From the NCBI GenBank assembly GCA_003281635.1, contig QCBK01000005.1, forward strand, positions 27,632-91,631: 64,000 nt of DNA. Direction: 5' to 3'. This DNA comes from Prochlorococcus sp. AG-347-G22 (lineage in GTDB: Bacteria; Cyanobacteriota; Cyanobacteriia; PCC-6307; Cyanobiaceae). Both the position numbers and the translations under genes were made by a program. Under the pieces are notes generated by a model. The model was not told where the DNA came from, ran no database searches, and saw only the letters and a list, made by a program, of their open reading frames with translations. Shown here in pieces: positions 8,484 through 17,323 of the stretch (position 1 is its first letter; each line of letters begins with the position of its first letter).

Positions 8484-9130
8484 ATATCCCGAGAGTAATA
8501 ATTGTTATAGCATCAAGTCTTGATGGGAGAATTGCATTTCCTAGAGGTGGAGAATCGCATCTTGGAAGCGATGAAGATAAAAAAATATTAAATCAAAACT
8601 TATCAATGGTTGACGCCACCATTTTTGGTTTAGGTACTTTAATAGCTCATCAATCAACTTACCTAGTTAAAAATCTCACTGATAACGACGAAGTAAATAT
8701 ATCAAAAAGCCAACCAATTTCTATAGTTGCCTCAAATAGCAAAAAATTTAACAGTAATTGGAAATACTTTCGTCAACCAATTAGAAGATGGCTAATAAGC
8801 TCAAGTAAAGTTGATAATTCGTCGAATAATGAATTCGAGAAAGAACTCTTTTTCGAAGATTCATGGAAAAAAACTTTAATTTCACTTAAAAAACAAGGGA
8901 TAAATGATTTAGCTCTGCTAGGAGGTGCAAAACTTATAAATTCATTCATAAAAGAGGATCTAATAACAGATATAAAAATTACAATAATTCCACGAATTAT
9001 TGGAGGTATATATACATGGGTCCCTCCAGAACAAACAAATGCGATTTTTAATCTCAAAAGGCTATGGGAAATAAAATCAATTAAAAATTTAATGAATAAT
9101 GAAATCCATGTTCATTACAAAAAGATTTGA
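8480..9130 (+). CDS. RibD C-terminal (DHFR-like) reductase domain protein
   Basis: This 216-residue protein corresponds to the reductase half of RibD without the deaminase. It begins IIVIASSLDGRIAF, the strand and SLDGRIA loop of the family, then has FGLGTLIAH and NDLALLGGAKLINSFIKE, the NADPH-binding GGAKL loop. RibD_C enzymes reduce the ribosyl of a pyrimidine intermediate in riboflavin synthesis; related proteins reduce pterins. The start is TTG at 8480, giving a 4-bp overlap with the PTPS gene, hence translational coupling. Whether it serves riboflavin or pterin synthesis is open; its neighbour favours pterins. Confidence 0.8.
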   Translation: MNIPRVIIVIASSLDGRIAFPRGGESHLGSDEDKKILNQNLSMVDATIFGLGTLIAHQSTYLVKNLTDNDEVNISKSQPISIVASNSKKFNSNWKYFRQPIRRWLISSSKVDNSSNNEFEKELFFEDSWKKTLISLKKQGINDLALLGGAKLINSFIKEDLITDIKITIIPRIIGGIYTWVPPEQTNAIFNLKRLWEIKSIKNLMNNEIHVHYKKI

Positions 9131-9147
9131 AATAGTTTCAATAATAA

Positions 9148-10302
9148 ATGAACCAAAAAATACATAAAGTTGAAGTCAAATTGTCAATTAAGGAAATCTC
9201 CAAGGAGATATGGAATGAATTAGCAAATGAAATTAATAATCCATTTTATGAATGGAATTGGTTTAAAAACCTTGAGATCTCTAAAAGTGTTTCAAGAGAA
9301 ACTGGTTGGCAGCCTCTATATTTTGTTGCTTATAAAAATGAAGAAATATTAGGAATTGCCCCACTTTTTTTAAAAAATCATAGCTATGGAGAATTCATTT
9401 TTGACCAATCATTTGCAAGATTGGCTCAAGAGCTGAATTTAAATTATTACCCTAAATTAATTGGAATGAGTCCTTATAGTCCTGTAAATGGATATCAATT
9501 TCTTTATAAAAAAAATAAAGACAAGAAAGAAATTACAAATTTACTTATAAACCACATCGAAAGCTTTGCGATTACAAACAAAATTCTAAGTTGTAATTTT
9601 TTATATATTGATGAAAGCTGGGGCAACCATCTTAAATCTTTGGGATACCATGAATGGATAAATTCCAGCAGTGAATGGAGGAGTAATGGAGAAAAAACAT
9701 TTAATGATTTTCTTTCTAGATTTAACTCTAATCAGAGAAAAAATATAAAAAAAGAGAGGAAATCAATTACTAAACAAAATATTAAAGTAGAAATTTTTAA
9801 TGAAGATGATATCAACCAAGAAATCCTCAAAAAAATGCATAATTTTTATGAACAGCATTGTTCCAGGTGGGGAGTTTGGGGAAGTAAATATCTAACATCT
9901 ACATTTTTCGAAACACTGGTTGATAATAAAAAAAATCTTTTACTTTTTAGTGCATCAAAACATGATTCAAATGAAATTTTTGCTATGTCGATGTGCGTTA
10001 AAAATCAAAACAACTTATGGGGTAGATATTGGGGTAGTCAAGAAGAAATATCTAATTTACATTTTGAATTATGCTATTACCAGCCAATTGAATGGGCAAT
10101 AAAAAATAGTATCCATTTGTTTGATCCCGGAGCGGGTGGTAAACATAAAAGGCGGAGGGGTTTTTTTGCAAAAAGCACCATTAGCTTACATAAGTGGTTT
10201 GACGAAAAGATGGAAAATATAATTAGTCCTTGGCTAAATGAAGTGAATAAACAAACGGAGATGGAAATTGATTTTGAAAATAAATCTATACCCTTTAAAT
10301 AA
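9148..10302 (+). CDS. FemAB-like / GNAT N-acyltransferase (peptidogalycan biosynthesis family)
   Basis: The 384-residue protein matches the COG3146-type predicted N-acyltransferases: NPFYEWNWFKNLE near the start, GIAPLFLKNHSYGEF, then FNSNQRKNIKKERK (a conserved Arg/Lys-rich helix) and the C-terminal FDPGAGGKHKRRRGF signature, which I recognise as the most diagnostic segment. The fold is a tandem GNAT. Members are thought to transfer amino acids or acyl groups, but the acceptor is not established. It follows the pterin genes by 17 nt on the same strand, with no obvious functional link. No membrane segments are seen. Confidence 0.78.
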   Translation: MNQKIHKVEVKLSIKEISKEIWNELANEINNPFYEWNWFKNLEISKSVSRETGWQPLYFVAYKNEEILGIAPLFLKNHSYGEFIFDQSFARLAQELNLNYYPKLIGMSPYSPVNGYQFLYKKNKDKKEITNLLINHIESFAITNKILSCNFLYIDESWGNHLKSLGYHEWINSSSEWRSNGEKTFNDFLSRFNSNQRKNIKKERKSITKQNIKVEIFNEDDINQEILKKMHNFYEQHCSRWGVWGSKYLTSTFFETLVDNKKNLLLFSASKHDSNEIFAMSMCVKNQNNLWGRYWGSQEEISNLHFELCYYQPIEWAIKNSIHLFDPGAGGKHKRRRGFFAKSTISLHKWFDEKMENIISPWLNEVNKQTEMEIDFENKSIPFK

Positions 10303-10363
10303 AAAATTATTCGGCTTTACCTAAGATTATATTAGTAATATAGTTTGAAATTAAATTCCCAAA

Positions 10364-10750
10364 ATGGATTCAAGTCAAAGTTTAGATGAAAAAATAAAGA
10401 TTGATAATAGTCTATCCAACCGATATATAGACTTAGATCCAAACGGTTATTTCATTATAAAAGTAGATTTAGAAGATAATAAAATAATTTTAGAGCACTT
10501 TCTAAATAACATCGATGAGGAAGGCTATGCGCTTGACCCAGAAACAAATGAACCAATTAAATGCGACTCTCAAAATAAAAGAGTTTGTAATGAAGTTTTT
10601 GAAGGAATTAGTGCGAAACAACTTGGAATATTGATCACTGAAGAAAGAAATGACTTAATAACAAGATTCGATCATGCTCTATATTTAGGCCGGGAACTAC
10701 AAAAAGCAGAAGAATGTTTATACAAAAAATTACCATATATCCAAGATTAA
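10364..10750 (+). CDS. DUF4346-domain protein
   Basis: This is a 128-residue acidic soluble protein. The segments YIDLDPNGYFIIKVDLEDN and ITRFDHALYLGRELQKAE are characteristic of DUF4346, a domain found alone in cyanobacteria and at the end of some dihydropteroate-synthase-related proteins. The function is not known; the loose association with pterin/folate proteins in other genomes is only suggestive. The gene starts 61 nt after the acyltransferase and is followed 64 nt later by a petL-like gene. Two cysteines (CDSQNKRVC) sit mid-protein. The family call is by memory of the RFDHALYLGRE motif. Confidence 0.68.
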   Translation: MDSSQSLDEKIKIDNSLSNRYIDLDPNGYFIIKVDLEDNKIILEHFLNNIDEEGYALDPETNEPIKCDSQNKRVCNEVFEGISAKQLGILITEERNDLITRFDHALYLGRELQKAEECLYKKLPYIQD

Positions 10751-10814
10751 GAAATTAAACGAAAAAATCTAATCTTTTCATCTGATGTTAAATTAAATAA
10801 AAATAATAAAATTA

Positions 10815-10907
10815 ATGAACATCATTTTCTATTTTGCATTTATCGGTTTTGGTTTTGGAGCTGCTTTCGCATTAGATAAGCTCTTAAGAGCAGTTAAATT
10901 AATTTAA
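10815..10907 (+). CDS. petL: Cytochrome b6f complex subunit VI (PetL)-like peptide
   Basis: A 30-residue ORF encodes MNIIFYFAFIGFGFGAAFAL followed by DKLLRAVKLI. It consists of one transmembrane helix, rich in Gly/Ala/Phe, ending in the LRAVKLI tail that is typical of cyanobacterial PetL. PetL is a one-helix peripheral subunit that stabilises the cytochrome b6f dimer in thylakoids. The peptide is too short for most gene callers. It stands alone between the DUF4346 gene and the convergent rimO, whose stop lies 3 bp beyond. Other small one-helix subunits remain possible. Confidence 0.6.
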   Translation: MNIIFYFAFIGFGFGAAFALDKLLRAVKLI

Positions 10908-10910
10908 AAA

Positions 10911-12275
10911 CTAAAAAATTTTAATAATCTCTCCATACAAATCATATTCATCAGCAAAAGAAATATTTGCTTCAACAAATTTACCAATATAGTTTTTCAA
11001 ATCATTTTTAGTATTAGTAGATAAAATAACATTTCCGTCAATTTCAGGAGCGAAATTGTAGGACCGACCTATTAATTCGTTATTATCTGATATTTTTTCT
11101 ACCAAAACTTTCATTTTTGAACCAACATATGCCTGATTTTTATCTTTAGAGATATTTTGTTGAACTGAAATAACATTATCTTTTCTTGCCTCTGAAACCT
11201 CTGGTAATACTCTATTTGGCAAATCAAAAGCTGCAGTTCCGTCCTCAGGAGAAAAAATAAACACTCCTACATGATCAAATTTGTGCCTATATAAAAATTC
11301 CAGAAGATGTTCAAAATGTTCTTTTTTTTCTCCTGGGAAACCAACAATAAGACTAGTTCTTAATACAGCAGATGGAATTTCTGTTCTAATTTTCTCCAAA
11401 ATTGATTCATTCAAAGAAGCTTGCCAAGGTCTATTCATACTCTTCAACACATCTGGATGACTATGCTGAAGTGGCAAATCAAAGTAAGGCACTATATTCT
11501 CTGAATCTTTGAAAGCTCTAATAACTTCATCAGTTAAACCCGTTGGATAAGCATAATGTATCCTGATCCAAGGAATTGGAACTTTAGAAAGCTCATTCAA
11601 AAGTTTGGCTAATGATGGTTTTCCATAAATATCTTGACCATAATTAGTTGTTATTTGACTAATTAATATGATTTCTTGTATCCCCTGCTTTGCAAGACTT
11701 TTGGCTTCTGAAACTATAGATTCTATTGTTCTACTTCTTTGGGGACCTCTCAATTTAGGAATAATACAAAAAGCACAATTATAGTTGCAGCCTTCAGCAA
11801 TACGAAGATAAGCGACAAATTTGTTTTTATCTACAAAACGAGGTATTTCCTCATCTGCAATAAATTCCGGTATTTTTGAAACTTCATTAACGATTTCCCC
11901 TTGTTCTACTCTTTCTAAAACCTTGGCTATCTTTTGATAATCTCCAGTGCCAACTAAACCTTTTATTTCAGGGATTTCTTTTATAAGCTCATCTTTAAAA
12001 TGCTGAGCCATACAGCCTGCAACTATTACTTCCTTTCCTTGATTAGTATATTCTAAAATTTTTCTAATAGATTCTTCTCTAGCTGTTTCAATAAAACTGC
12101 AAGTATTTACAACAACAACATTTGCATCATTTATATTGCTGTCAACTTCATAACCTTCTTTATCCAATAAGCCTTGCATATGTTCAGTATCAACAAGATT
12201 TTTCTCACAACCAACATGACTGAATGCAATCTTAGATATTTTTTTTTCTTTTACATTGAGACTATTTTGTTTCAC
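10911..12275 (-). CDS. rimO: Ribosomal protein S12 methylthiotransferase
   Basis: The 454-residue radical SAM enzyme adds a methylthio group to the conserved Asp of ribosomal protein S12. It has the three-cysteine MTTase N-terminal domain (VGCEKN near residue 23, NTCSFIETA near 60, AGCMAQ near 90), the radical-[11 protein letters not shown] motif near residue 164, and a C-terminal TRAM domain (residues about 385-450, VLVEKI...[12 protein letters not shown]). The choice of RimO over MiaB rests on CEKNLVDTE and the APEIDG ending. It needs two 4Fe-4S clusters, which the SUF system in this window could supply. The gene is monocistronic by appearance. Confidence 0.95.
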   Translation of the reverse strand: MKQNSLNVKEKKISKIAFSHVGCEKNLVDTEHMQGLLDKEGYEVDSNINDANVVVVNTCSFIETAREESIRKILEYTNQGKEVIVAGCMAQHFKDELIKEIPEIKGLVGTGDYQKIAKVLERVEQGEIVNEVSKIPEFIADEEIPRFVDKNKFVAYLRIAEGCNYNCAFCIIPKLRGPQRSRTIESIVSEAKSLAKQGIQEIILISQITTNYGQDIYGKPSLAKLLNELSKVPIPWIRIHYAYPTGLTDEVIRAFKDSENIVPYFDLPLQHSHPDVLKSMNRPWQASLNESILEKIRTEIPSAVLRTSLIVGFPGEKKEHFEHLLEFLYRHKFDHVGVFIFSPEDGTAAFDLPNRVLPEVSEARKDNVISVQQNISKDKNQAYVGSKMKVLVEKISDNNELIGRSYNFAPEIDGNVILSTNTKNDLKNYIGKFVEANISFADEYDLYGEIIKIF

Positions 12276-12380
12276 AACTTAAGAAATAAGAATTAAAAGA
12301 TTTAAACAGCATTTCGTATATAACTCTCATGCCAAGATAATATTAGGATAGATAATGTAAATAACAAACTTTCTTTTTGT

Positions 12381-13316
12381 ATGGCTCTTAAGACTTTAAA
12401 CAGAAGAAATAAAAAAGATTTGAAATGGCCAAAAATCATAATCGCAATTCTTAGCACTATAGGCATAGTTGATACAGGTTCAATTACTTTAAAAAACTGG
12501 GGATTATTTACTTCGCTTTCATGCCCAGGGATACAAAATGGTTGTGAAACAGTTTTAAATAGTCCTTGGGGTACTTTATTTGAAAATAATCAAGTTAATA
12601 TACCTCTCTCATTAGCTGGATTCATAACATATTTATCAATATTAGTTATCACAATAATACTCTCACTTAATTTAATTTCCCCAAAAGAAAAACTAAATAA
12701 GTTTTTATGGTGGTTAGTATTTCTAATATCTTGTACGTCATCAACATTTAGCTTTTTATTGATAAATATAATGTTTTTTAAAATTCAAGCATATTGCTTT
12801 TTTTGTATACTTTCAGCAATTTTATCGTTTTCTATCTTTATAATTTCTATGATTGGAGCAAAGTTTGAAAGTAGAGAACCTATGATTTTTAGAGGTTTCA
12901 TTGTAGCCATTAGTGTCCTGCTGGGGGGCCTAATTTGGTCAACAAACGTTGACCCCTCTAAAGCTATCGATGTTGCAAACCCTACTGAAAATGTATCGCC
13001 TTTAATAACCACTTCAAGCTCTCCCCAGAGGGTAAAGTTTGCAAAATTTTTAAGTGAAAACAATATTGTTATGTATAGTGCATACTGGTGCCCGCATTGC
13101 CACGATCAGAAACAATTATTTGGTAAGGAAGCAGTTAAAGAATTAAAAGTAGTTGAATGTGCTAAAGATGGTAAAGATAATGAGTATGAGCTATGCCAAA
13201 CAAAAGGAATCAGTGGATTTCCATCTTGGGAAATAAATGGAGAAATTATTAGTGGTACGCGAGACTTAAAAGAATTAGCAACAAAAACAGACTATCAAGG
13301 AGATCTTAATTTTTAA
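12381..13316 (+). CDS. Vitamin K epoxide reductase-thioredoxin fusion (VKOR family)
   Basis: The 311-residue membrane protein has an N-terminal VKOR domain with about five transmembrane helices (residues 15-190), the loop cysteines in SCPGIQNGC and the quinone-facing YCFFC. A periplasmic/lumenal thioredoxin-like domain follows (residues about 215-305) with the redox motif YWCPHCHDQK. Cyanobacterial and plastid (LTO1) homologues form disulfides in lumenal proteins and pass electrons to quinone. All three cysteine pairs are present, so it should be functional. The 3' end overlaps convergent nadB by 11 bp. There is no separate dsbA nearby, consistent with the fusion. Confidence 0.92.
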   Translation: MALKTLNRRNKKDLKWPKIIIAILSTIGIVDTGSITLKNWGLFTSLSCPGIQNGCETVLNSPWGTLFENNQVNIPLSLAGFITYLSILVITIILSLNLISPKEKLNKFLWWLVFLISCTSSTFSFLLINIMFFKIQAYCFFCILSAILSFSIFIISMIGAKFESREPMIFRGFIVAISVLLGGLIWSTNVDPSKAIDVANPTENVSPLITTSSSPQRVKFAKFLSENNIVMYSAYWCPHCHDQKQLFGKEAVKELKVVECAKDGKDNEYELCQTKGISGFPSWEINGEIISGTRDLKELATKTDYQGDLNF

Positions 13317-14973
13317 TAAATCTTTTTTGAATTTTTTGATCTAACTGTTGTCTAGTATGGCATTCCCAATTTTTATCTTTATCAGGGAAATCATCTCTAT
13401 AATGCCCTCCTCTACTTTCTTCTCTAAATAGACAAGCTTTTAATAAAGTTATGGTGGTTATTTGTCTATTCTTTAAATCAAGTAAAAGATTTAATGCTCT
13501 CCTATTGCGTTCACTAAGTTTTATTTTTTGATCAAATTTTATTTTTTCAAGACTATTTAATAAATCATTTTTATTTAATTTATTTATATCATTTTGAATG
13601 TAATTTAAAAATTTACTCATATTTACCTTATTTCTAGATACACCTAAATTTAACCAACATAGTTTTCTTAGTTCATCAATTTTTTCAGCAATTATAGAAA
13701 TTTGATCTTCCTTAGGATCTTCAATATCAAACTCTTGAAATGATCTATCAAATTTTTCAACTTTAAAAAGGTCATTCAAAACAATTGAAGACATTTTTCT
13801 TGCGAAAACAAGACACTCCATCAGTGAATTACTTGCCAGTCTATTAGCACCATGCACACCTGTAGAAGCAACTTCTCCAACGGCATATAATCCTTTTCTT
13901 GTTGAAGATGCATTTAGATCAGTTTTAACACCTCCCATCCAATAATGAGCTGCAGGAGCTACGGGAATAACCTCATTTAAAGGGTTAACTCCATAATCCT
14001 GACATCGACTTAAGATCGTGGGGAAGCGCTCTACAATTTTTTCTGGGTCAATATAACGAAGATCTAAGCCAACATGGTCTACATTATTATCATGCATATT
14101 TTTCATAATTGCTCTACTCACTTGATCTCTAGTAGCTAGATCACGATTTTCAAGATTTTTAACTGGACTTTCACCATTTTTATCAACTAAAATCGCTCCT
14201 TCCCCTCTAAGTGCCTCAGAAATTAAGAAGCAAGGTGCACCATAAAATTTTAAAGCTGTTGGATGAAATTGCACGAACTCTAAATCTTCGATAGCAGCTC
14301 CTGCTTTCCATGCAAGAGCAATCCCTTCACCAGAGGATTGAGCAGGATTCGTTGTATTTGTAAATAAGTGCCCACCCCCACCTGTAGCCAAAACAACAGC
14401 TCTAGATTTGATCCAATATAAGTTTGCTCCATCAAGAACCTGAACTCCTCTACATTCTTTATTTTCGATGAGAAGTTCAGTTACTCTTACACCCCTGCAG
14501 TGAAGAATATTTTTTTGATTCTCAATATGATCTTCTAGAACTTCAACTAATGCTCGTCCAGTACGATCTTTAACATGTAAAACTCTTCTTCTTGAATGGG
14601 CTGCTTCCAAGGTAGTAGCTAGTTGATCAGAACTTTGATCAAAAATCATCCCTAAATTCTGCAACCTTTCTACACAACTTGGAGCTTCTTTAACTAGCAT
14701 TTCTACAGCTTGAAAATCACATAGTCCATCACCTGCTTTTAAAGTATCATCAGCATGAAGATCAAATGAATCATCTTGTCGAACAACAGATGCAATTCCT
14801 CCTTGAGCCCATCTACTGGAAGATACCTTACTAGTATTTCTATTTAAAAGAAGCACTTTTAAATTTGAGGGTAATTCGAGACAAGTCATAAGTCCAGCAG
14901 CTCCAGCACCTATAACGATGACATCCCAATTATTTATTGGTATCGGCTCTTGCGAAAATGGAGGCCTTAACAT
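13306..14973 (-). CDS. nadB: L-aspartate oxidase
   Basis: This 555-residue flavoprotein oxidises L-aspartate to iminoaspartate, the first step of de novo NAD synthesis. Diagnostic segments are IGAGAAGLMTCLEL (FAD), SSRWAQGGIASV, the active-site region ALRGEGAIL and VAPAAHYWMGGVKTD, YAVGEVASTGVHGANRLASN and SLMECLVFARK. The length and the C-terminal helical domain (residues 430-550) fit NadB rather than succinate dehydrogenase. It directly precedes a DUF3120-like gene upstream: the stop of that gene and the start of nadB share the base at 14973. Confidence 0.95.
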   Translation of the reverse strand: MLRPPFSQEPIPINNWDVIVIGAGAAGLMTCLELPSNLKVLLLNRNTSKVSSSRWAQGGIASVVRQDDSFDLHADDTLKAGDGLCDFQAVEMLVKEAPSCVERLQNLGMIFDQSSDQLATTLEAAHSRRRVLHVKDRTGRALVEVLEDHIENQKNILHCRGVRVTELLIENKECRGVQVLDGANLYWIKSRAVVLATGGGGHLFTNTTNPAQSSGEGIALAWKAGAAIEDLEFVQFHPTALKFYGAPCFLISEALRGEGAILVDKNGESPVKNLENRDLATRDQVSRAIMKNMHDNNVDHVGLDLRYIDPEKIVERFPTILSRCQDYGVNPLNEVIPVAPAAHYWMGGVKTDLNASSTRKGLYAVGEVASTGVHGANRLASNSLMECLVFARKMSSIVLNDLFKVEKFDRSFQEFDIEDPKEDQISIIAEKIDELRKLCWLNLGVSRNKVNMSKFLNYIQNDINKLNKNDLLNSLEKIKFDQKIKLSERNRRALNLLLDLKNRQITTITLLKACLFREESRGGHYRDDFPDKDKNWECHTRQQLDQKIQKRFIKN

Positions 14974-15740
14974 TAAACCAATCCACTAAAAGTTGGTTGC
15001 AGAATTGCTAAAACAATAAAAATACAATCAACAATTAATGTCGTTTGAATTACATAACCAGCAACTAAGAGTGCTTTACCACTAGAAGTATTAATTGTGC
15101 CAGAATTTAAAATTTCTTTTGAAATAAACCAAAGTATAAGAGCAACAAAAACAATAATAGATAATGATTTTATTTGAATAAGACTCTCTGAAGTTTTTTG
15201 AAGAATCATGGGTGCATTTTCAGAATCTGCTTCAATAACCTGCCTCCATTGATCCATGATTCCGATTAAAAATATTGTAATGTCAGTAACTGCGGTTCCA
15301 AATAAAGAAGATATATAAAAACTTGAACCTATTTTCCAATTAGTACCAAATCCAATTAAAGCTAATGGGAGAACTACAGCTTCTACAGGGATGTGTAGGA
15401 TAGGAAATGGGCTTAACCATCCCCAGAACAAACATCCACCCAGCCAACTACCTGATATACCAAGTAATAATGAACTGACAATAAACCACTTATTTGATCC
15501 TTTCTGATTCAAAACAATTGCCACAAAGACAATAACAAAAGTAAAACAAAGAGCACTTATTGGTTCAAATCTAACCCAAGGAGCTTGAACAAAAATAGGT
15601 AGAATTACAAAAAAAGAAGACCACAATCTTAAAGATATAGGATTTGATAAAAAACTATTTTCGTATGAATCAACTGTCTTATGGGATTCATAGTTGAATT
15701 TATCTTTTACTTCTAAATTTTTTGTAATTAATTCTTTCAA
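14973..15740 (-). CDS. DUF3120-like integral membrane protein
   Basis: The 255-residue protein has a roughly 40-residue polar N-terminus and then six to seven hydrophobic segments (about residues 38-250). The GGCLFWGWLSPFPILHIPVE stretch and APWVRFEP look like the cyanobacterial DUF3120 family; that name is from memory. It is likely an inner or thylakoid membrane protein of unknown role. Its stop codon abuts the start of nadB (shared base 14973), so the two are co-transcribed and perhaps translationally coupled. A link to NAD or pigment metabolism would be speculation. Confidence 0.6.
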   Translation of the reverse strand: MKELITKNLEVKDKFNYESHKTVDSYENSFLSNPISLRLWSSFFVILPIFVQAPWVRFEPISALCFTFVIVFVAIVLNQKGSNKWFIVSSLLLGISGSWLGGCLFWGWLSPFPILHIPVEAVVLPLALIGFGTNWKIGSSFYISSLFGTAVTDITIFLIGIMDQWRQVIEADSENAPMILQKTSESLIQIKSLSIIVFVALILWFISKEILNSGTINTSSGKALLVAGYVIQTTLIVDCIFIVLAILQPTFSGLV

Positions 15741-15918
15741 TGAAAAAGGTTATTTTAATTAATCTAAATCGTGTTTTTAAAAACTGCGAATGCCATATTT
15801 TAATAAATAAAAGGCCCATAATTTCACACCTATATTTAGTTTTTTAAAAGTATTTAATACACTTTGAGTCATATATAAGTTTAGAATAAATATAAATATA
15901 AGTATTTGGCCTTAAATT

Positions 15919-17298
15919 GTGTGGCAAGAAATTAATTACACGAAAGATCCTATTGATCTTTTGGTTCCTAATATTACTTATAAAATAAAACCTGCGGAAA
16001 TTGAAAGTATTGAAGCTAATTCTATTGCTGAAGAAATAGGATTTGAATCAGGTGATTCAATTATTAGTATTAATGGGAAAAAGCCAAGAGATTTAATTGA
16101 TTATCAGATTCTGATTAGTGAAGAAATTTTAGACATATCAGTTTTAGATAAAAATCATGAGGTTCACAATATAAATATTGAAAAAGATCAAGACGTTAAT
16201 TTAGGTATCAATTTTAAAGATGCATTATTTGATTCAATCAAGCAATGCAATAATAAATGTCCATTTTGTTTTATTGATCAACAGCCAAGTGGTAAAAGAA
16301 AAAGCCTATATGTAAAAGATGATGATTATAGATTAAGTTTCCTATATGGCTCTTATTTAACACTTACGAATTTAAAAAAAGAAGACTGGGAAAGAATTGC
16401 TATGCAAAAACTGTCCCCACTTTTTATTTCAGTTCATGCTACTGATCCCGCCACAAGAGAAAAATTATTAAAAAATAAAAAAGCAGGAGTGATACTTGAT
16501 CAAATTTCGTGGTTTGAAAAAAACTCTATTCAAATACATGCTCAAATTGTAGTTTGTCCAGATATAAATGATGGGGATATTCTTGAGAAATCAATTTTGG
16601 AACTTGCTGCATACTACAAAAAAACTACTCAAACAGTACTTTCAGTCGCAATAGTTCCTGTAGGTCTTACAAAATTTAGACCTGAAAATGATGGATTGAA
16701 ATCAATCAGCCCAGAATACGCAAAAAAAACCATTAAACAAGTTGAGAGAATTCAAGCTTCTCTACAAATTACTCTTGGAACTCGTTTTTGCTGGCTAGCA
16801 GACGAATGGTATTTAATTGCTGGTGCAAATTTACCAAGTTACAAAACCTACGAAAATATGCCACAAGAATCTAATGGAGTTGGGACTATAAGAAACTTTC
16901 TAGAAGCATTAAGAGAGAAGACTCAAAACCTACCCAAAAAAGTAAAGAAGCCAAAAAAAGTTAGTTGGATTGTTGGTAAATTAGTTTATGAGGCCCTAAT
17001 TCCTACAGTTAAGAAATTAAACTTAATTAATGGATTAACAATTAATTTATATGGTTTGCCAAGTATTTATTGGGGTCAAGATCAAGTTGTTACAGGTCTT
17101 CTTACTGGAGAAGATCTAATTTACGGGCTGAAAAATAAGGATTTAGGAGAAGCGGTTTACATACCATCTATTATGTTAAAAATTAATACTGATTTATTTT
17201 TAGACGATAAAAATATTAAAGAAGTTGAGAATCAAATAAATACTAAAATTCACGTTCTTGATGATTCAAATGATATTATTAATACTTTGATTGGTTAA
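15919..17298 (+). CDS. Cyanobacterial FeS oxidoreductase with PDZ and DUF512 domains (radical-SAM-like)
   Basis: The 459-residue protein begins, after about 20 residues, with a PDZ-like domain (EIESIEANSIAEEIGFESGD, SIISINGKKPRD) followed by a radical-SAM type CX3CX2C motif, CNNKCPFCFIDQQP (near residue 113), and the DUF512 region with EDLIYGLKNKDLG near the end. It corresponds to the cyanobacterial-specific putative FeS oxidoreductase family; the substrate is unknown. The start is GTG at 15919. The TolC-like gene begins about 25 nt after its stop, or overlaps it if an upstream TTG is used. Nothing shows what these two share. Confidence 0.85.
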   Translation: MWQEINYTKDPIDLLVPNITYKIKPAEIESIEANSIAEEIGFESGDSIISINGKKPRDLIDYQILISEEILDISVLDKNHEVHNINIEKDQDVNLGINFKDALFDSIKQCNNKCPFCFIDQQPSGKRKSLYVKDDDYRLSFLYGSYLTLTNLKKEDWERIAMQKLSPLFISVHATDPATREKLLKNKKAGVILDQISWFEKNSIQIHAQIVVCPDINDGDILEKSILELAAYYKKTTQTVLSVAIVPVGLTKFRPENDGLKSISPEYAKKTIKQVERIQASLQITLGTRFCWLADEWYLIAGANLPSYKTYENMPQESNGVGTIRNFLEALREKTQNLPKKVKKPKKVSWIVGKLVYEALIPTVKKLNLINGLTINLYGLPSIYWGQDQVVTGLLTGEDLIYGLKNKDLGEAVYIPSIMLKINTDLFLDDKNIKEVENQINTKIHVLDDSNDIINTLIG

Positions 17299-17323
17299 TC
17301 GAATATTTTCGATACTATACAAC

